A stretch of DNA of 13,204 nt, from positions 1-13,204 of the forward strand of contig CAJUJC010000055.1 of assembly GCA_910586805.1 (NCBI GenBank), read 5' to 3'. The position numbers and the translations under genes were made by a program. Of this stretch, positions 6,851 through 13,204 are shown piece after piece (the first letter of the stretch is position 1; each line of letters opens with the position of its first letter). The notes beneath the pieces were generated by a model. The model was not told where the DNA came from and ran no database searches. It worked only from the letters and a program-made list of their open reading frames with translations. Source of the stretch: an uncultured Erysipelotrichales bacterium. Lineage in GTDB: Bacteria; Bacillota_I; Bacilli_A; Erysipelotrichales; Coprobacillaceae.

Positions 6851-7054
6851 TTACTGCCCTAAAAAATGGTCAGAAGAAATCACATCACAAAAATCATTTT
6901 TAATATTCTCCATTGGTTTGTTGACTGACAACAAACATGTAAGCATGCTTTTAAATTCATATCGAGTAGCTAATGTTAAATAAGTTTTATCCTTTTCAAG
7001 TATAGGATTCTCTAAATGAATTGATACTCCTAAACCCCGTATTCTACTTTCTCC
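6851..7054 (-). pseudogene. Possible remnant of the 3' end of an unknown gene
   Basis: A frame of 67 codons with protein-like composition is open between an upstream stop (7057-7055) and a TAA at 6853-6851. It includes GLGVSIHLENPILEKDKTYL and SMLTCLLSVNKPMENIKNDF. It has no ATG, GTG or TTG near its beginning. AAGGAG lies at its 5' edge, but no start codon follows at a workable distance. Just upstream another frame reads EVFDLPV, stop, LNKEKVEYGV, which could continue into it after one stop change and a frameshift. I therefore read it as a decayed gene. I cannot name the family. A chance open frame is the alternative. Confidence 0.35.
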
Positions 7055-7091
7055 TTATTCAATTATACAGGAAGATCAAAAACCTCTAAAG

Positions 7092-7123
7092 AAAAAAGAA
7101 GCAGATAATTTTGCTTCTTTTTT
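7092..7123 (-). terminator. Strong terminator of the DUF6465-like gene (possibly bidirectional)
   Basis: A perfect 12-bp stem, AAAAAAGAAGCA (7092-7103) with TGCTTCTTTTTT (7112-7123), closes an 8-nt loop. The arms themselves supply a T-run on either strand. It lies 30 nt after the stop of the minus-strand gene. No plus-strand gene approaches it. Confidence 0.9.
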
Positions 7124-7153
7124 GTGGGTATATTTTTTAGTAGTAATATTCAA

Positions 7154-7369
7154 CTAGATGAACAATGGTTCTTTATTCCCAACAACTTCACCAGTTTTTG
7201 TTGTAGCAACATAATAAATTGAAGAATCTTCTGGTTTATAGTAAACCTCTAATGTATCAATAGTGTTCATTTTAACACCTTGTGATTTTACATCCTCTTT
7301 AACTGCCTTCTCAACATCAGTTGTTTCAACATTTTTATTATTAAATTGTACTTGTAACTTAAGTTTCAC
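7154..7369 (-). CDS. Small DUF6465-like protein, GTG start
   Basis: This is a 71-aa basic/acidic soluble protein, (M)KLKLQVQFNN at the N-terminus. A helical middle (17-31) is followed by a conserved-looking segment TLEVYYKPEDSSIYYVA (39-55). The pattern, an N-terminal strand, a helix rich in D/E/K, then VYYKPE and YYV, resembles the DUF6465 family of Bacillota, whose function is unknown. The start is GTG at 7369, because GGGAGG (7382-7377) sits 7 nt upstream and the promoter lies immediately beyond. A longer frame opening at 7468 would run through the promoter and is rejected. The leader is only about 15 nt. It is a monocistronic unit ending at the terminator at 7123-7092. Confidence 0.75.
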   Translation of the reverse strand: MKLKLQVQFNNKNVETTDVEKAVKEDVKSQGVKMNTIDTLEVYYKPEDSSIYYVATTKTGEVVGNKEPLFI

Positions 7370-7390
7370 TATGTGTCCTCCCTTATCTAT

Positions 7391-7419
7391 ATTATAAATG
7401 AAAGCGCTATCTTTTGCAA
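7391..7419 (-). promoter_or_regulatory. Promoter of the DUF6465-like gene
   Basis: TTGCAA (7419-7414) and a perfect TATAAT (7396-7391) are separated by exactly 17 nt. Transcription would start near 7384, right at the ribosome binding site. Confidence 0.75.
7399..7412. promoter_or_regulatory. cre-like site (possible CcpA operator)
   Basis: TGAAAGCGCTATCT fits the relaxed catabolite-responsive element pattern WGNAANCGNWNNCW at every fixed position and misses the stricter TGWNANCGNTNWCA only at the last base. It lies between -35 and -10, where CcpA binding would repress. CG is rare in this AT-rich intergenic DNA, which makes the match more notable. No ccpA gene is in the window. Confidence 0.5.
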
Positions 7420-7566
7420 GAAAATTTCCATTTATGTTGATAATATACCACTTTTTTATACAAAACACAAATTTTATTCGAAATTTAAAAAATTAATTAC
7501 CTTTTTTCATTAACTTTTATGCTTTTTTTATCTTATTTTGTATAAAAACATGAAAATATAGCAAAA

Positions 7567-8472
7567 CTAGCCTAATTTTTTTATATCTCCTTCTTGACTA
7601 ACCGCCACGAAAGTATTTTTAATAAATGAAAAACTTGCTGCACCCATAAAGATATAACCAAACAGTAAGTCTTTTACAACACCTGCTAAAATCTCTCCTT
7701 CACCTAAGAAATCAGGAATAGACATGAACGCATCTACCAATGTTATGGCATAATAATCTGCAAAAACTCCATAGATTTCTAATCCTAAAGAAATCAATTC
7801 GGCTATACCTAACATAATAATAGCAATGACCAAAGAAATAAAAACACCTTTTTTATCCATTGCTCCACCCAATAATTCATATCCTTTAAAACATCCAATT
7901 GCTAAGATAAAACCTGTAATTCCTGCAACATAACCTAATTTATAAACGATAACCCAAATAATCACTCCTATAAATGAACCTATAAGTGCTCCTAAAATTC
8001 CTAATAATGCATTTGCCTTCTTAACTGGTTCTTGTGTCATTTCTACTTTAGATAAACATTCACTGCACATTAATTGACTTTGTCCATTGATAATACATAC
8101 ATCAACATTCGTATCATTTCCACAAAAACGACAATATTGAGTGTAATTATTTTGAATCAAAATATTTGTTAGAGTTTGAATAAAATCCATCACCATACTC
8201 GCAGTAAGTGTTTTATGTGCTTTGATATTCAAAGCTACTGTATAGTCCTGATAAATGCTCCAATTAACCAATTCATTTTGACCCATCTCTTCAATTGCTT
8301 GTGATAAAGCACCAGCTTCATTTTCACTTCTTACTGTTGTTGATATTACGTATTGACGTTGTTGTTTTAAAAACTGAACCATAAACTTAAAACCTGACAC
8401 TTCTTTATATGCCACCTGATACTTCATATCAACATTCATTCCTACTTCTTGTAATTCATTTAAACTTTTCAT
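7567..8472 (-). CDS. Zinc-ribbon membrane protein of unknown function
   Basis: This is a 301-aa protein. Residues 1-110 are soluble and mixed alpha/beta. A four-cysteine zinc ribbon follows, YCRFCG (113-118) and MCSECL (135-140), with C114, C117, C136 and C139 as probable zinc ligands. Hydrophobic segments at about 153-177, 180-197, 209-232 and 266-289 make a four-helix membrane region. The segment between helices 2 and 3 (FKGYELLGGAMDKKG) is shared by other small Bacillota membrane proteins that I cannot name. There is no signal peptide, so the ribbon probably faces the cytoplasm. AAGGAGG lies 9 nt before the ATG. The gene has its own strong promoter and stands alone. No enzymatic motif is visible. 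Confidence 0.78.
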   Translation of the reverse strand: MKSLNELQEVGMNVDMKYQVAYKEVSGFKFMVQFLKQQRQYVISTTVRSENEAGALSQAIEEMGQNELVNWSIYQDYTVALNIKAHKTLTASMVMDFIQTLTNILIQNNYTQYCRFCGNDTNVDVCIINGQSQLMCSECLSKVEMTQEPVKKANALLGILGALIGSFIGVIIWVIVYKLGYVAGITGFILAIGCFKGYELLGGAMDKKGVFISLVIAIIMLGIAELISLGLEIYGVFADYYAITLVDAFMSIPDFLGEGEILAGVVKDLLFGYIFMGAASFSFIKNTFVAVSQEGDIKKLG

Positions 8473-8492
8473 TGAAACCCCTCCTTTTTATT

Positions 8493-8521
8493 ATTATATA
8501 TCTTATTCATTAAAATGTCTA
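8493..8521 (-). promoter_or_regulatory. Strong promoter of the zinc-ribbon membrane protein
   Basis: TAGACA (8521-8516; 5 of 6 to consensus) and TATAAT (8498-8493; 6 of 6) are spaced by 17 nt. It lies just past the typA terminator. Confidence 0.75.
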
Positions 8522-8528
8522 TCAAGGT

Positions 8529-8553
8529 TAAAAAAAAGACAGTTTCACTGTCT
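8529..8553 (-). terminator. Rho-independent terminator of typA
   Basis: The stem AGACAGT (8537-8543)/ACTGTCT (8547-8553) has a 3-nt loop and is followed on the minus strand by a run of T residues down to about 8530. It starts one nucleotide after the typA stop codon. Confidence 0.93.
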
Positions 8554-8554
8554 C

Positions 8555-10375
8555 TTAACCTTTCATTTTACTTGTATATGCTTTTCTTCTTTCGTTTTCA
8601 GTCAACAAACGCTTTCTTAAACGAATTGATTGTGGAGTCACTTCTACTAACTCATCATCATTAATATAATCCAAACATCCTTCTAAGTTAAATGCTCTTG
8701 GTTTCTTTAATACAACTGTTGAATCTTTTGTAGATGAACGTGTATTTGTAAGCTGTTTTCCTTTTGTAACATTAACAACCAAATCATTATCTCTACTATG
8801 TTCCCCAACAATCATACCTTCATATACTTCTACTCCTGGTCCTACAAACATAACACCACGATCTTCAACTCCGCCTAATGCATAAGCTGTTGTTTGACCA
8901 TTATCAATAGAAACAAGGACACCTAATTGTCTTTCACCTACCGTATCACCTTCAACAGGGCGATATTCCATAAATGAATGATTGATAATACCATAACCTT
9001 TCGTCATAGTTAAGAAATTTGTCATAAATCCAAATAAACCACGTGATGGAATTGTATATTGAACTTTTGTCATTCCATTCTCACTATCCATACTTTCCAT
9101 AACACCTTTTCTATAACCTAAAGATTCAATAACGCTCCCTATACATTCATCAGGTGCTTCAATATAAACATCTTCATAAGGTTCACATTTCACACCATCG
9201 ATTTCTTTAATAATCGCTTTTGGTTTAGAAACTTGTAATTCAAAACCTTCACGTCTCATATTTTCAATTAAAATAGATAAATGTAATTCTCCACGTCCTG
9301 AGACAATCCACTCTTCACTATTAGCAATACGTTCAATTTTTAAAGACACATCTCTATTTGTTTCTTTAAATAATCTTTCCTCAACTTTACTTGCAGTAAC
9401 AAATTTACCTTCTTTACCAGCAAAAGGAGAAGTATTGGTCCCAAATATCATTTGAATTGTAGGTTCGTCTACATGTAATAATGGCAAAGGCTCTTCCTGT
9501 CCTTGAGTACATACAGTTTCACCAACACCAATATCTGCTAATCCAGCAACTGCAACAATATCTCCTGCTTTTGCTTCTTCAATTTCAATTCTATGTAACC
9601 CTAAGAAACCAAACAATTTTTGAACTCTAAATTGTGTCTTTGTTCCATCAGCTCTTACACAAACAACTGATTCATTCACCTTTACTTTACCACGTTGAAT
9701 ACGTCCAATACCAATACGTCCAACATATTCGTTATAATCTAATAATGCAGGTTGGAATTGTAATCCCCCGTCTTCATCAACCATTGGTTCAGGAATTTCA
9801 TTGATAATCATATCAAATAAACAATCCATATTATTAACTTGTGTTGCCAAATTAGAATCTAAGCTTGAAGTCCCCATTAATGCTGAAACAAATACAGTTG
9901 GAAAATCCAATTGATCATCATCAGCTCCTAATTCCATAAATAATTCAAGAACTTCATCCATAACTTCATCAATACGAACAACTGGTCTATCTACTTTATT
10001 AATAACAACAATAGGTTTCACATGTGCTTCTAATGCTTTTTTTAATACAAAGCGTGTTTGTGGCATTGTTCCTTCATAAGCATCAACGACCAACAACACT
10101 CCATCAACCATATTCATAATACGTTCAACTTCTCCACCAAAGTCTGCGTGACCTGGTGTATCCATAATATTGATTCTATAATCTTTATAATGAATAGCTG
10201 TATTTTTAGCTAAGATTGTAATCCCTCTTTCTCTTTCAATATCATTACTATCCATAGCTCTTTCAGCAATTTGTTCATTGTCTTTTAATGTACCTGATAA
10301 TTTTAATAATTGATCTACCAATGTTGTTTTTCCATGGTCAACATGGGCAATAATTGCGATATTTCTGATATTCAT
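8555..10375 (-). CDS. typA: Translational GTPase TypA/BipA
   Basis: This is a 606-aa, full-length ribosome-associated GTPase of the EF-G/LepA superfamily that acts in 50S assembly and in stress or cold adaptation. G-motifs are all intact: G1 AHVDHGKT (10-17), G2 threonine in GITI (51-54), G3 DTPGHADF (72-79), G4 NKVD (126-129) and G5 SAL (164-166). The beta-barrel domain II follows (about 205-295), then EF-G-like domains III and V, and the TypA-specific C-terminal domain with its basic RKRLL segment near the end. Length and start (RNIAIIAHVDHGKTTL) are as in other TypA proteins. GAGGT lies about 9 nt before the ATG. It is monocistronic, with its own promoter and a terminator directly at the stop. 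Confidence 0.98.
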   Translation of the reverse strand: MNIRNIAIIAHVDHGKTTLVDQLLKLSGTLKDNEQIAERAMDSNDIERERGITILAKNTAIHYKDYRINIMDTPGHADFGGEVERIMNMVDGVLLVVDAYEGTMPQTRFVLKKALEAHVKPIVVINKVDRPVVRIDEVMDEVLELFMELGADDDQLDFPTVFVSALMGTSSLDSNLATQVNNMDCLFDMIINEIPEPMVDEDGGLQFQPALLDYNEYVGRIGIGRIQRGKVKVNESVVCVRADGTKTQFRVQKLFGFLGLHRIEIEEAKAGDIVAVAGLADIGVGETVCTQGQEEPLPLLHVDEPTIQMIFGTNTSPFAGKEGKFVTASKVEERLFKETNRDVSLKIERIANSEEWIVSGRGELHLSILIENMRREGFELQVSKPKAIIKEIDGVKCEPYEDVYIEAPDECIGSVIESLGYRKGVMESMDSENGMTKVQYTIPSRGLFGFMTNFLTMTKGYGIINHSFMEYRPVEGDTVGERQLGVLVSIDNGQTTAYALGGVEDRGVMFVGPGVEVYEGMIVGEHSRDNDLVVNVTKGKQLTNTRSSTKDSTVVLKKPRAFNLEGCLDYINDDELVEVTPQSIRLRKRLLTENERRKAYTSKMKG

Positions 10376-10402
10376 TTTCTCATACCTCTTTTCGACTTTT
10401 TG

Positions 10403-10430
10403 ATTATATCACAATTATATCAAAACACAA
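10403..10430 (-). promoter_or_regulatory. typA promoter
   Basis: TTGTGT (10430-10425) and TATAAT (10408-10403) are spaced by 16 nt. A second TATAAT farther upstream has no good -35. Transcription would start about 20 nt before the start codon. Confidence 0.6.
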
Positions 10431-10464
10431 TAAAAAAGTATGAACAGCCTTATACTTTCATACT
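10430..10464 (-). terminator. Probable terminator of the azlC-azlD-SGNH-YitT operon
   Basis: The arms AAAGTAT (10435-10441) and ATACTTT (10452-10458) pair across a 10-nt loop and are followed by T residues on the minus strand. A competing pairing is AGTATGAA (10437-10444) with TTCATACT (10457-10464). The stem is A/T-rich and so weaker than the other terminators here. It lies about 90 nt after the last stop codon and directly before the typA promoter. Confidence 0.6.
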
Positions 10465-10546
10465 CTCAGCATCATTTAAAATACTTTATGATTTTTCAAT
10501 AAATATCATCGTACAAAACATCCTTCATGAGTATTATACCCTATAA

Positions 10547-11395
10547 TTAATCAACATATCTATCAAAAGAGAAACCTCTACCACTGACCTCATGAATTTG
10601 TGTGACTGTTATAAAAGCTTGTTTATCTATATCTAAAACTGACTGTTTCACTTTATTTAATTTACGATTAGACATAACAGCCATCACCGCTTTTTGGCTT
10701 AATTCATTCATACCTGTTTCAACATTAACCAAAGTAACACCATTATCAAGATTATAAATCAATTCATGTTTGATCTCTTCATACTTTGGTGAAACAATAA
10801 ACATTTGAATTTGAGAAACCCCAGCTGTTAAAACTTTATTGATAATAAATGATGTTACAAAAACAATTAAAATACCATATAAAATCTCAGTTGTTTTAGA
10901 AAAAGTCATTTGTGTTAATAAAATAAGTGTATCACAAACATACATAGAATTGCCTACTGGAATACCTTTTTTCTTATTTAACAAAATCAAAGGAATATCC
11001 ATTCCTCCTGTTGAAGCACCTGCTTTAATTACAAGACCTATTCCTATACCAATGATAATCCCTGCATAAATACCTGCCAAAAATAAATCATCACAAAAAT
11101 GACTTAAAGCATCTATTGATTGAAAAACTTCTAAAAAAAGTGGATATACAAATGTTGATATAATTGTTGTTAGAGCAAACTTTTTACCTAACATAAAATA
11201 ACCAACAAAAAACATAATCACATTAATAGTCATAACTGTATAAGATAGGGATATGTCAAAGTAATAATTTATGAAAGATGCTATTCCTGTTGAACCACCT
11301 ATAATAATATTATGTGGTATCATAAATGCTGTAACACCAAATGCCAAAATCATATTCCCTAGTACAATTAAAAAGATTGTTTTGAGTTTTTTCAT
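10547..11395 (-). CDS. YitT-family membrane protein
   Basis: This is a 282-aa protein of the common Bacillota YitT family, with two domains. The membrane part has helices at about 8-26, 29-47 (carrying GGSTGI, 33-38), 51-69, 74-90, 104-124 and 152-187, and the second conserved motif GASTGGMD (126-133). A soluble C-terminal DUF2179-type domain (about 220-277) ends in SGRGFSF (271-277). Molecular function is not established for the family; transport has been proposed. AAGGAG lies 9 nt before the ATG, inside the end of the SGNH gene, and the two frames overlap in an ATGA (11395-11392). It is the last gene of the operon. Confidence 0.92.
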   Translation of the reverse strand: MKKLKTIFLIVLGNMILAFGVTAFMIPHNIIIGGSTGIASFINYYFDISLSYTVMTINVIMFFVGYFMLGKKFALTTIISTFVYPLFLEVFQSIDALSHFCDDLFLAGIYAGIIIGIGIGLVIKAGASTGGMDIPLILLNKKKGIPVGNSMYVCDTLILLTQMTFSKTTEILYGILIVFVTSFIINKVLTAGVSQIQMFIVSPKYEEIKHELIYNLDNGVTLVNVETGMNELSQKAVMAVMSNRKLNKVKQSVLDIDKQAFITVTQIHEVSGRGFSFDRYVD

Positions 11396-12045
11396 AAAAT
11401 AGCACTCCTTATTGTTTGGGTTAATAACTGATAGCCTTGATCATTGATATGTAATCCATCTACATATAAATTTTCAATAGGCTCGCCTTTCTTATTACAT
11501 AAAGAAGAATAGACATTAATAAATTGTATATAATCATATACAATTACATTTTTCATTTCCTTAAATATCATTTTGAGCATATCATTACTTCTTAAACCAC
11601 TTTTCTTTGCTTTATAACCATGTTCCTTTTCTATACAAGGAATACTACTTAATAAATAAATTTGACATTTTGGAAGATTGTTATGAATAATTTCTACCAT
11701 TTCTTTAATATTTAATGCAATTTCTCTAGGACTCGCCATAACTGTATCTCCTAAATCATTTGTACCAATCATAATAATAACTTTGCTTGGTCGATATTTA
11801 ATCACACCTTCATCTATAAAGTGAAGAAGCATATCACTTGTTATCCCACATATTCCACAATTATACTTATTTTTTATTTCAGGATAATATTTATCTAAGT
11901 CACATAACTCTGTTAAAGAATCACCATAAAAGACAATACCATCATCTTGAGCTGTCTTTTGTTGTATAATAATATTCATCATTCTTGTTAATACATATTC
12001 TCTTAGTTGATAATAATGTGTATCATATTTCATATTCTCTTTCAT
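11392..12045 (-). CDS. Cytoplasmic SGNH/GDSL-type hydrolase
   Basis: This is a 217-aa serine esterase/lipase-fold protein. Catalytic blocks are visible in order: GDSLT (41-45, nucleophile S43), the glycine block around CGICGITSD (63-71), GTND (94-97, N96) and DGLH (196-199, D196 and H199). There is no signal peptide or membrane segment, so it should act in the cytoplasm. The closest described types are acyl-esterases and acetylhydrolases of small molecules; the substrate cannot be read. AGGAGG (12058-12053) overlaps the azlD stop and lies 7 nt before the chosen ATG (12045). An ATG at 12051 is only 1 nt away from it, and a frame opening at 12135 would run through azlD. Both are rejected. Its position between azlD and a yitT-like gene is unexpected. 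Confidence 0.88.
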   Translation of the reverse strand: MKENMKYDTHYYQLREYVLTRMMNIIIQQKTAQDDGIVFYGDSLTELCDLDKYYPEIKNKYNCGICGITSDMLLHFIDEGVIKYRPSKVIIMIGTNDLGDTVMASPREIALNIKEMVEIIHNNLPKCQIYLLSSIPCIEKEHGYKAKKSGLRSNDMLKMIFKEMKNVIVYDYIQFINVYSSLCNKKGEPIENLYVDGLHINDQGYQLLTQTIRSAIL

Positions 12046-12056
12046 ATCCATTCCTC

Positions 12057-12371
12057 CTATATAAACAAGACTTGAACACAAAACATATAAATAAGTGTTC
12101 CACCAAAGATAGATAATAATGTATTTCTTTTCCATAAATGTATCCCTATCACACTACATACACTTATCATTTCACATATACCATGATTTCCACTTATAAA
12201 ATTAACATTCTTTAAACAATAAACAACCAACATTGCCATAATTGCATATGGTAACACATCCCCCAAATACTCAATAATGGGATTTGTTTTGTTTTGAAAA
12301 AACAAGAAAGGTAAAAGCCTTGTTAGTAAAGTAATTATGGCTATCACACCAATCAACAACAATTCATGCAT
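12057..12371 (-). CDS. azlD: AzlD-family small subunit of a branched-chain amino acid exporter
   Basis: This 104-aa membrane protein is the small partner of AzlC; AzlCD-type pairs export branched-chain amino acids. It has the typical three to four short helices and the conserved segments TRLLPFLFF (17-25), YLGDVLPYAIMAMLVVY (35-51) and LWKRNTLLSI (79-88). The start is the ATG at 12371. GGAGG lies 8 nt upstream, and an earlier in-frame ATG (12386) would place that site inside the coding region. It overlaps the end of azlC by 8 bp (12371-12364). Confidence 0.92.
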   Translation of the reverse strand: MHELLLIGVIAIITLLTRLLPFLFFQNKTNPIIEYLGDVLPYAIMAMLVVYCLKNVNFISGNHGICEMISVCSVIGIHLWKRNTLLSIFGGTLIYMFCVQVLFI

Positions 12372-13047
12372 ATTTATTTCCTCCATGATACATTATTAAT
12401 AATCCTACAATAATACCTATCATAGAGGGAATGATAAAATGACTTTGCCCAAAAATGAATAAACATAAAATACTTATCTCAAATCCTAAATATGTATAAA
12501 TATGTTTAGAACTTGTTAGAAATTGCTCTAACACAATAACAACAAACAATGCAGTCATTGCAAAATCCAAACCTGTTGTATTAATTGTTAACATCGAACC
12601 AACCAATGAACCTAATACACTTCCAATAACCCAATAGCATTGATTGAAAAAAGATATTAAAAACAAATAAGTCCTCTTATCACAATCTTCTGGTACTTTT
12701 TCACTGACTAACAATGAATATGTTTCATCAGTTAATGAGAAAATCATATAAGGTTTATACTTTTCCATTCCCTTAAATTTTTTAATCATGGACAATCCAT
12801 AGACCATATGTCTTGCATTAATAAAGAGTGTCATCATTGCCCCACTTATTAAAGATGCGCCTGATGTTAATAAGTTAATCGCAACAAATTGCATACTTCC
12901 TGCATATATAAACACACTCATCAACAATGCATATATCCAATGATATCCTTTACTTTCTAATAATAATCCAAAAGCCATTCCTAATACAATATATCCCATC
13001 ATAATTGGTACAGATGTTTTTAATGCTTGTTTTACATTTATATTCAT
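12364..13047 (-). CDS. azlC: AzlC-family large subunit of a branched-chain amino acid exporter
   Basis: This is a 227-aa integral membrane protein of the AzlC/YgaZ family, the main transporter subunit for export of branched-chain amino acids or analogues. Family hallmarks are GMAFGLL (23-29), IYAGSMQF (47-54), LFINARHMVYGLS (74-86), LTDETYSLL (105-113) and GLDFAMTALFVVI (159-171). There are about seven hydrophobic segments and the length is normal. GTGAGGT lies about 7 nt before the ATG. It is the first gene of the azlC-azlD-SGNH-YitT operon. The predicted leader is only about 14 nt, which leaves no room for a T-box or riboswitch. Confidence 0.94.
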   Translation of the reverse strand: MNINVKQALKTSVPIMMGYIVLGMAFGLLLESKGYHWIYALLMSVFIYAGSMQFVAINLLTSGASLISGAMMTLFINARHMVYGLSMIKKFKGMEKYKPYMIFSLTDETYSLLVSEKVPEDCDKRTYLFLISFFNQCYWVIGSVLGSLVGSMLTINTTGLDFAMTALFVVIVLEQFLTSSKHIYTYLGFEISILCLFIFGQSHFIIPSMIGIIVGLLIMYHGGNKYA

Positions 13048-13067
13048 AATCTAACCTCACTTTGAGT

Positions 13068-13073
13068 ATTATA
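13068..13073 (-). promoter_or_regulatory. -10 box of the azlC operon promoter
   Basis: There is a perfect TATAAT 20 nt before the azlC start codon. The -35 region (about 13091-13097) is T-rich without a good TTGACA match, so the promoter may depend on an activator or be moderate. Inverted 8-nt arms, ATGAATAA (13087-13094) and TTATTCAT (13123-13130), flank the upstream side. Confidence 0.5.
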
Positions 13074-13152
13074 ACAAAAATAAAAAATGAATAAAATATA
13101 ACTTTTCAAACATCATTGCTCATTATTCATATTTATTTGATATTTTCTCCAT

Positions 13153-13179
13153 AAAAAAGGGACAAAATAAATTTTGTCC
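13153..13179 (-). terminator. Terminator of a gene beyond the right edge
   Basis: The inverted repeat GGACAAAAT (13160-13168)/ATTTTGTCC (13171-13179) is followed on the minus strand by TTTTTT (13158-13153). It shows that another minus-strand transcript ends here. That gene's last codons may be within 13180-13204 (one frame reads IKDD, stop), but too little is visible to call it. Confidence 0.85.
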
Positions 13180-13204
13180 ACTGGGTGATTAATCATCTTT
13201 GATG

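Noticed and set aside
7370..7468. Longer version of the DUF6465-like protein starting at 7468.
   Set aside because: The extra 33 residues run through the -35/-10 and the ribosome binding site, and family-like sequence begins at the GTG.
10310..10546. A plus-strand frame spanning the typA start and its upstream region.
   Set aside because: It covers the typA promoter and the upstream terminator and has no protein-like composition.
10839..11069. An open plus-strand frame of 76 codons within the YitT-type gene.
   Set aside because: It is antisense to a well-supported membrane protein gene and has no ribosome binding site or promoter.
13087..13130. Inverted arms ATGAATAA/TTATTCAT upstream of azlC as a regulator site.
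   Set aside because: The arms are 28 nt apart and the region is so AT-rich that chance is likely. It is recorded only in the promoter note.
13048..13152. A T-box, riboswitch or long leader ahead of azlC, as sometimes seen for amino acid genes.
   Set aside because: The -10 box lies 20 nt before the start codon, leaving a leader of about 14 nt. No T-box sequence is present.

Overview
The window is very AT-rich, and every gene I can support lies on the minus strand. Genes are packed tightly, with 4-8 bp overlaps, strong AGGAGG-type ribosome binding sites, TATAAT boxes and hairpin/T-tract terminators. This points to a low-GC Bacillota. HPr with both phosphorylation sites, an SdpR/SdpI pair, AzlC/AzlD, YitT and a DUF6465-like protein fit that. 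A gut Erysipelotrichia/Coprobacillus-type host is my guess from the overall character, not something the sequence proves.

Reading in the direction of transcription (right to left): (1) 13179-13153 is the terminator of a gene lying outside the window. (2) 13047-10547 is a four-gene operon azlC-azlD-SGNH hydrolase-YitT-type membrane protein, with overlaps or an 11-nt gap and a hairpin at its end. (3) 10375-8555 is the translational GTPase TypA/BipA, with its own promoter and a terminator directly after the stop. (4) 8472-7567 is a zinc-ribbon/four-helix membrane protein of unknown function with a very good promoter. (5) 7369-7154 is a 71-aa DUF6465-like protein starting at GTG. Its promoter carries a cre-like (CcpA) site between -35 and -10, and a 12-bp-stem terminator follows. 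(6) 7054-6851 is a start-less reading frame that looks like a gene remnant. (7) 6624-4042 is a two-gene unit: a WG-repeat-like lipoprotein, then a membrane-anchored methyltransferase-fold protein whose SAM-binding motifs look destroyed. (8) 3948-3679 is ptsH (HPr) standing alone. (9) 3545-267 is the sdpR-sdpI pair followed, with no visible terminator, by an ABC ATPase and a large exporter permease. (10) At the left edge is the first 15 codons of a further gene.

The most interesting signals are these. The sdpRI immunity/regulator pair has no toxin gene beside it, sits behind a perfect 34-bp palindrome at the predicted transcription start, and is coupled to an ABC exporter whose own leader carries a similar palindrome at a comparable place. 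The lipoprotein/pseudo-methyltransferase pair looks like a membrane module whose enzyme domain has been turned to a non-catalytic role. Several long reading frames must be shortened at the N-terminus, because the ribosome binding site lies inside the longer version (permease, lipoprotein, DUF6465-like protein, SGNH hydrolase, AzlD). I found no CRISPR array, insertion sequence, tRNA or rRNA.
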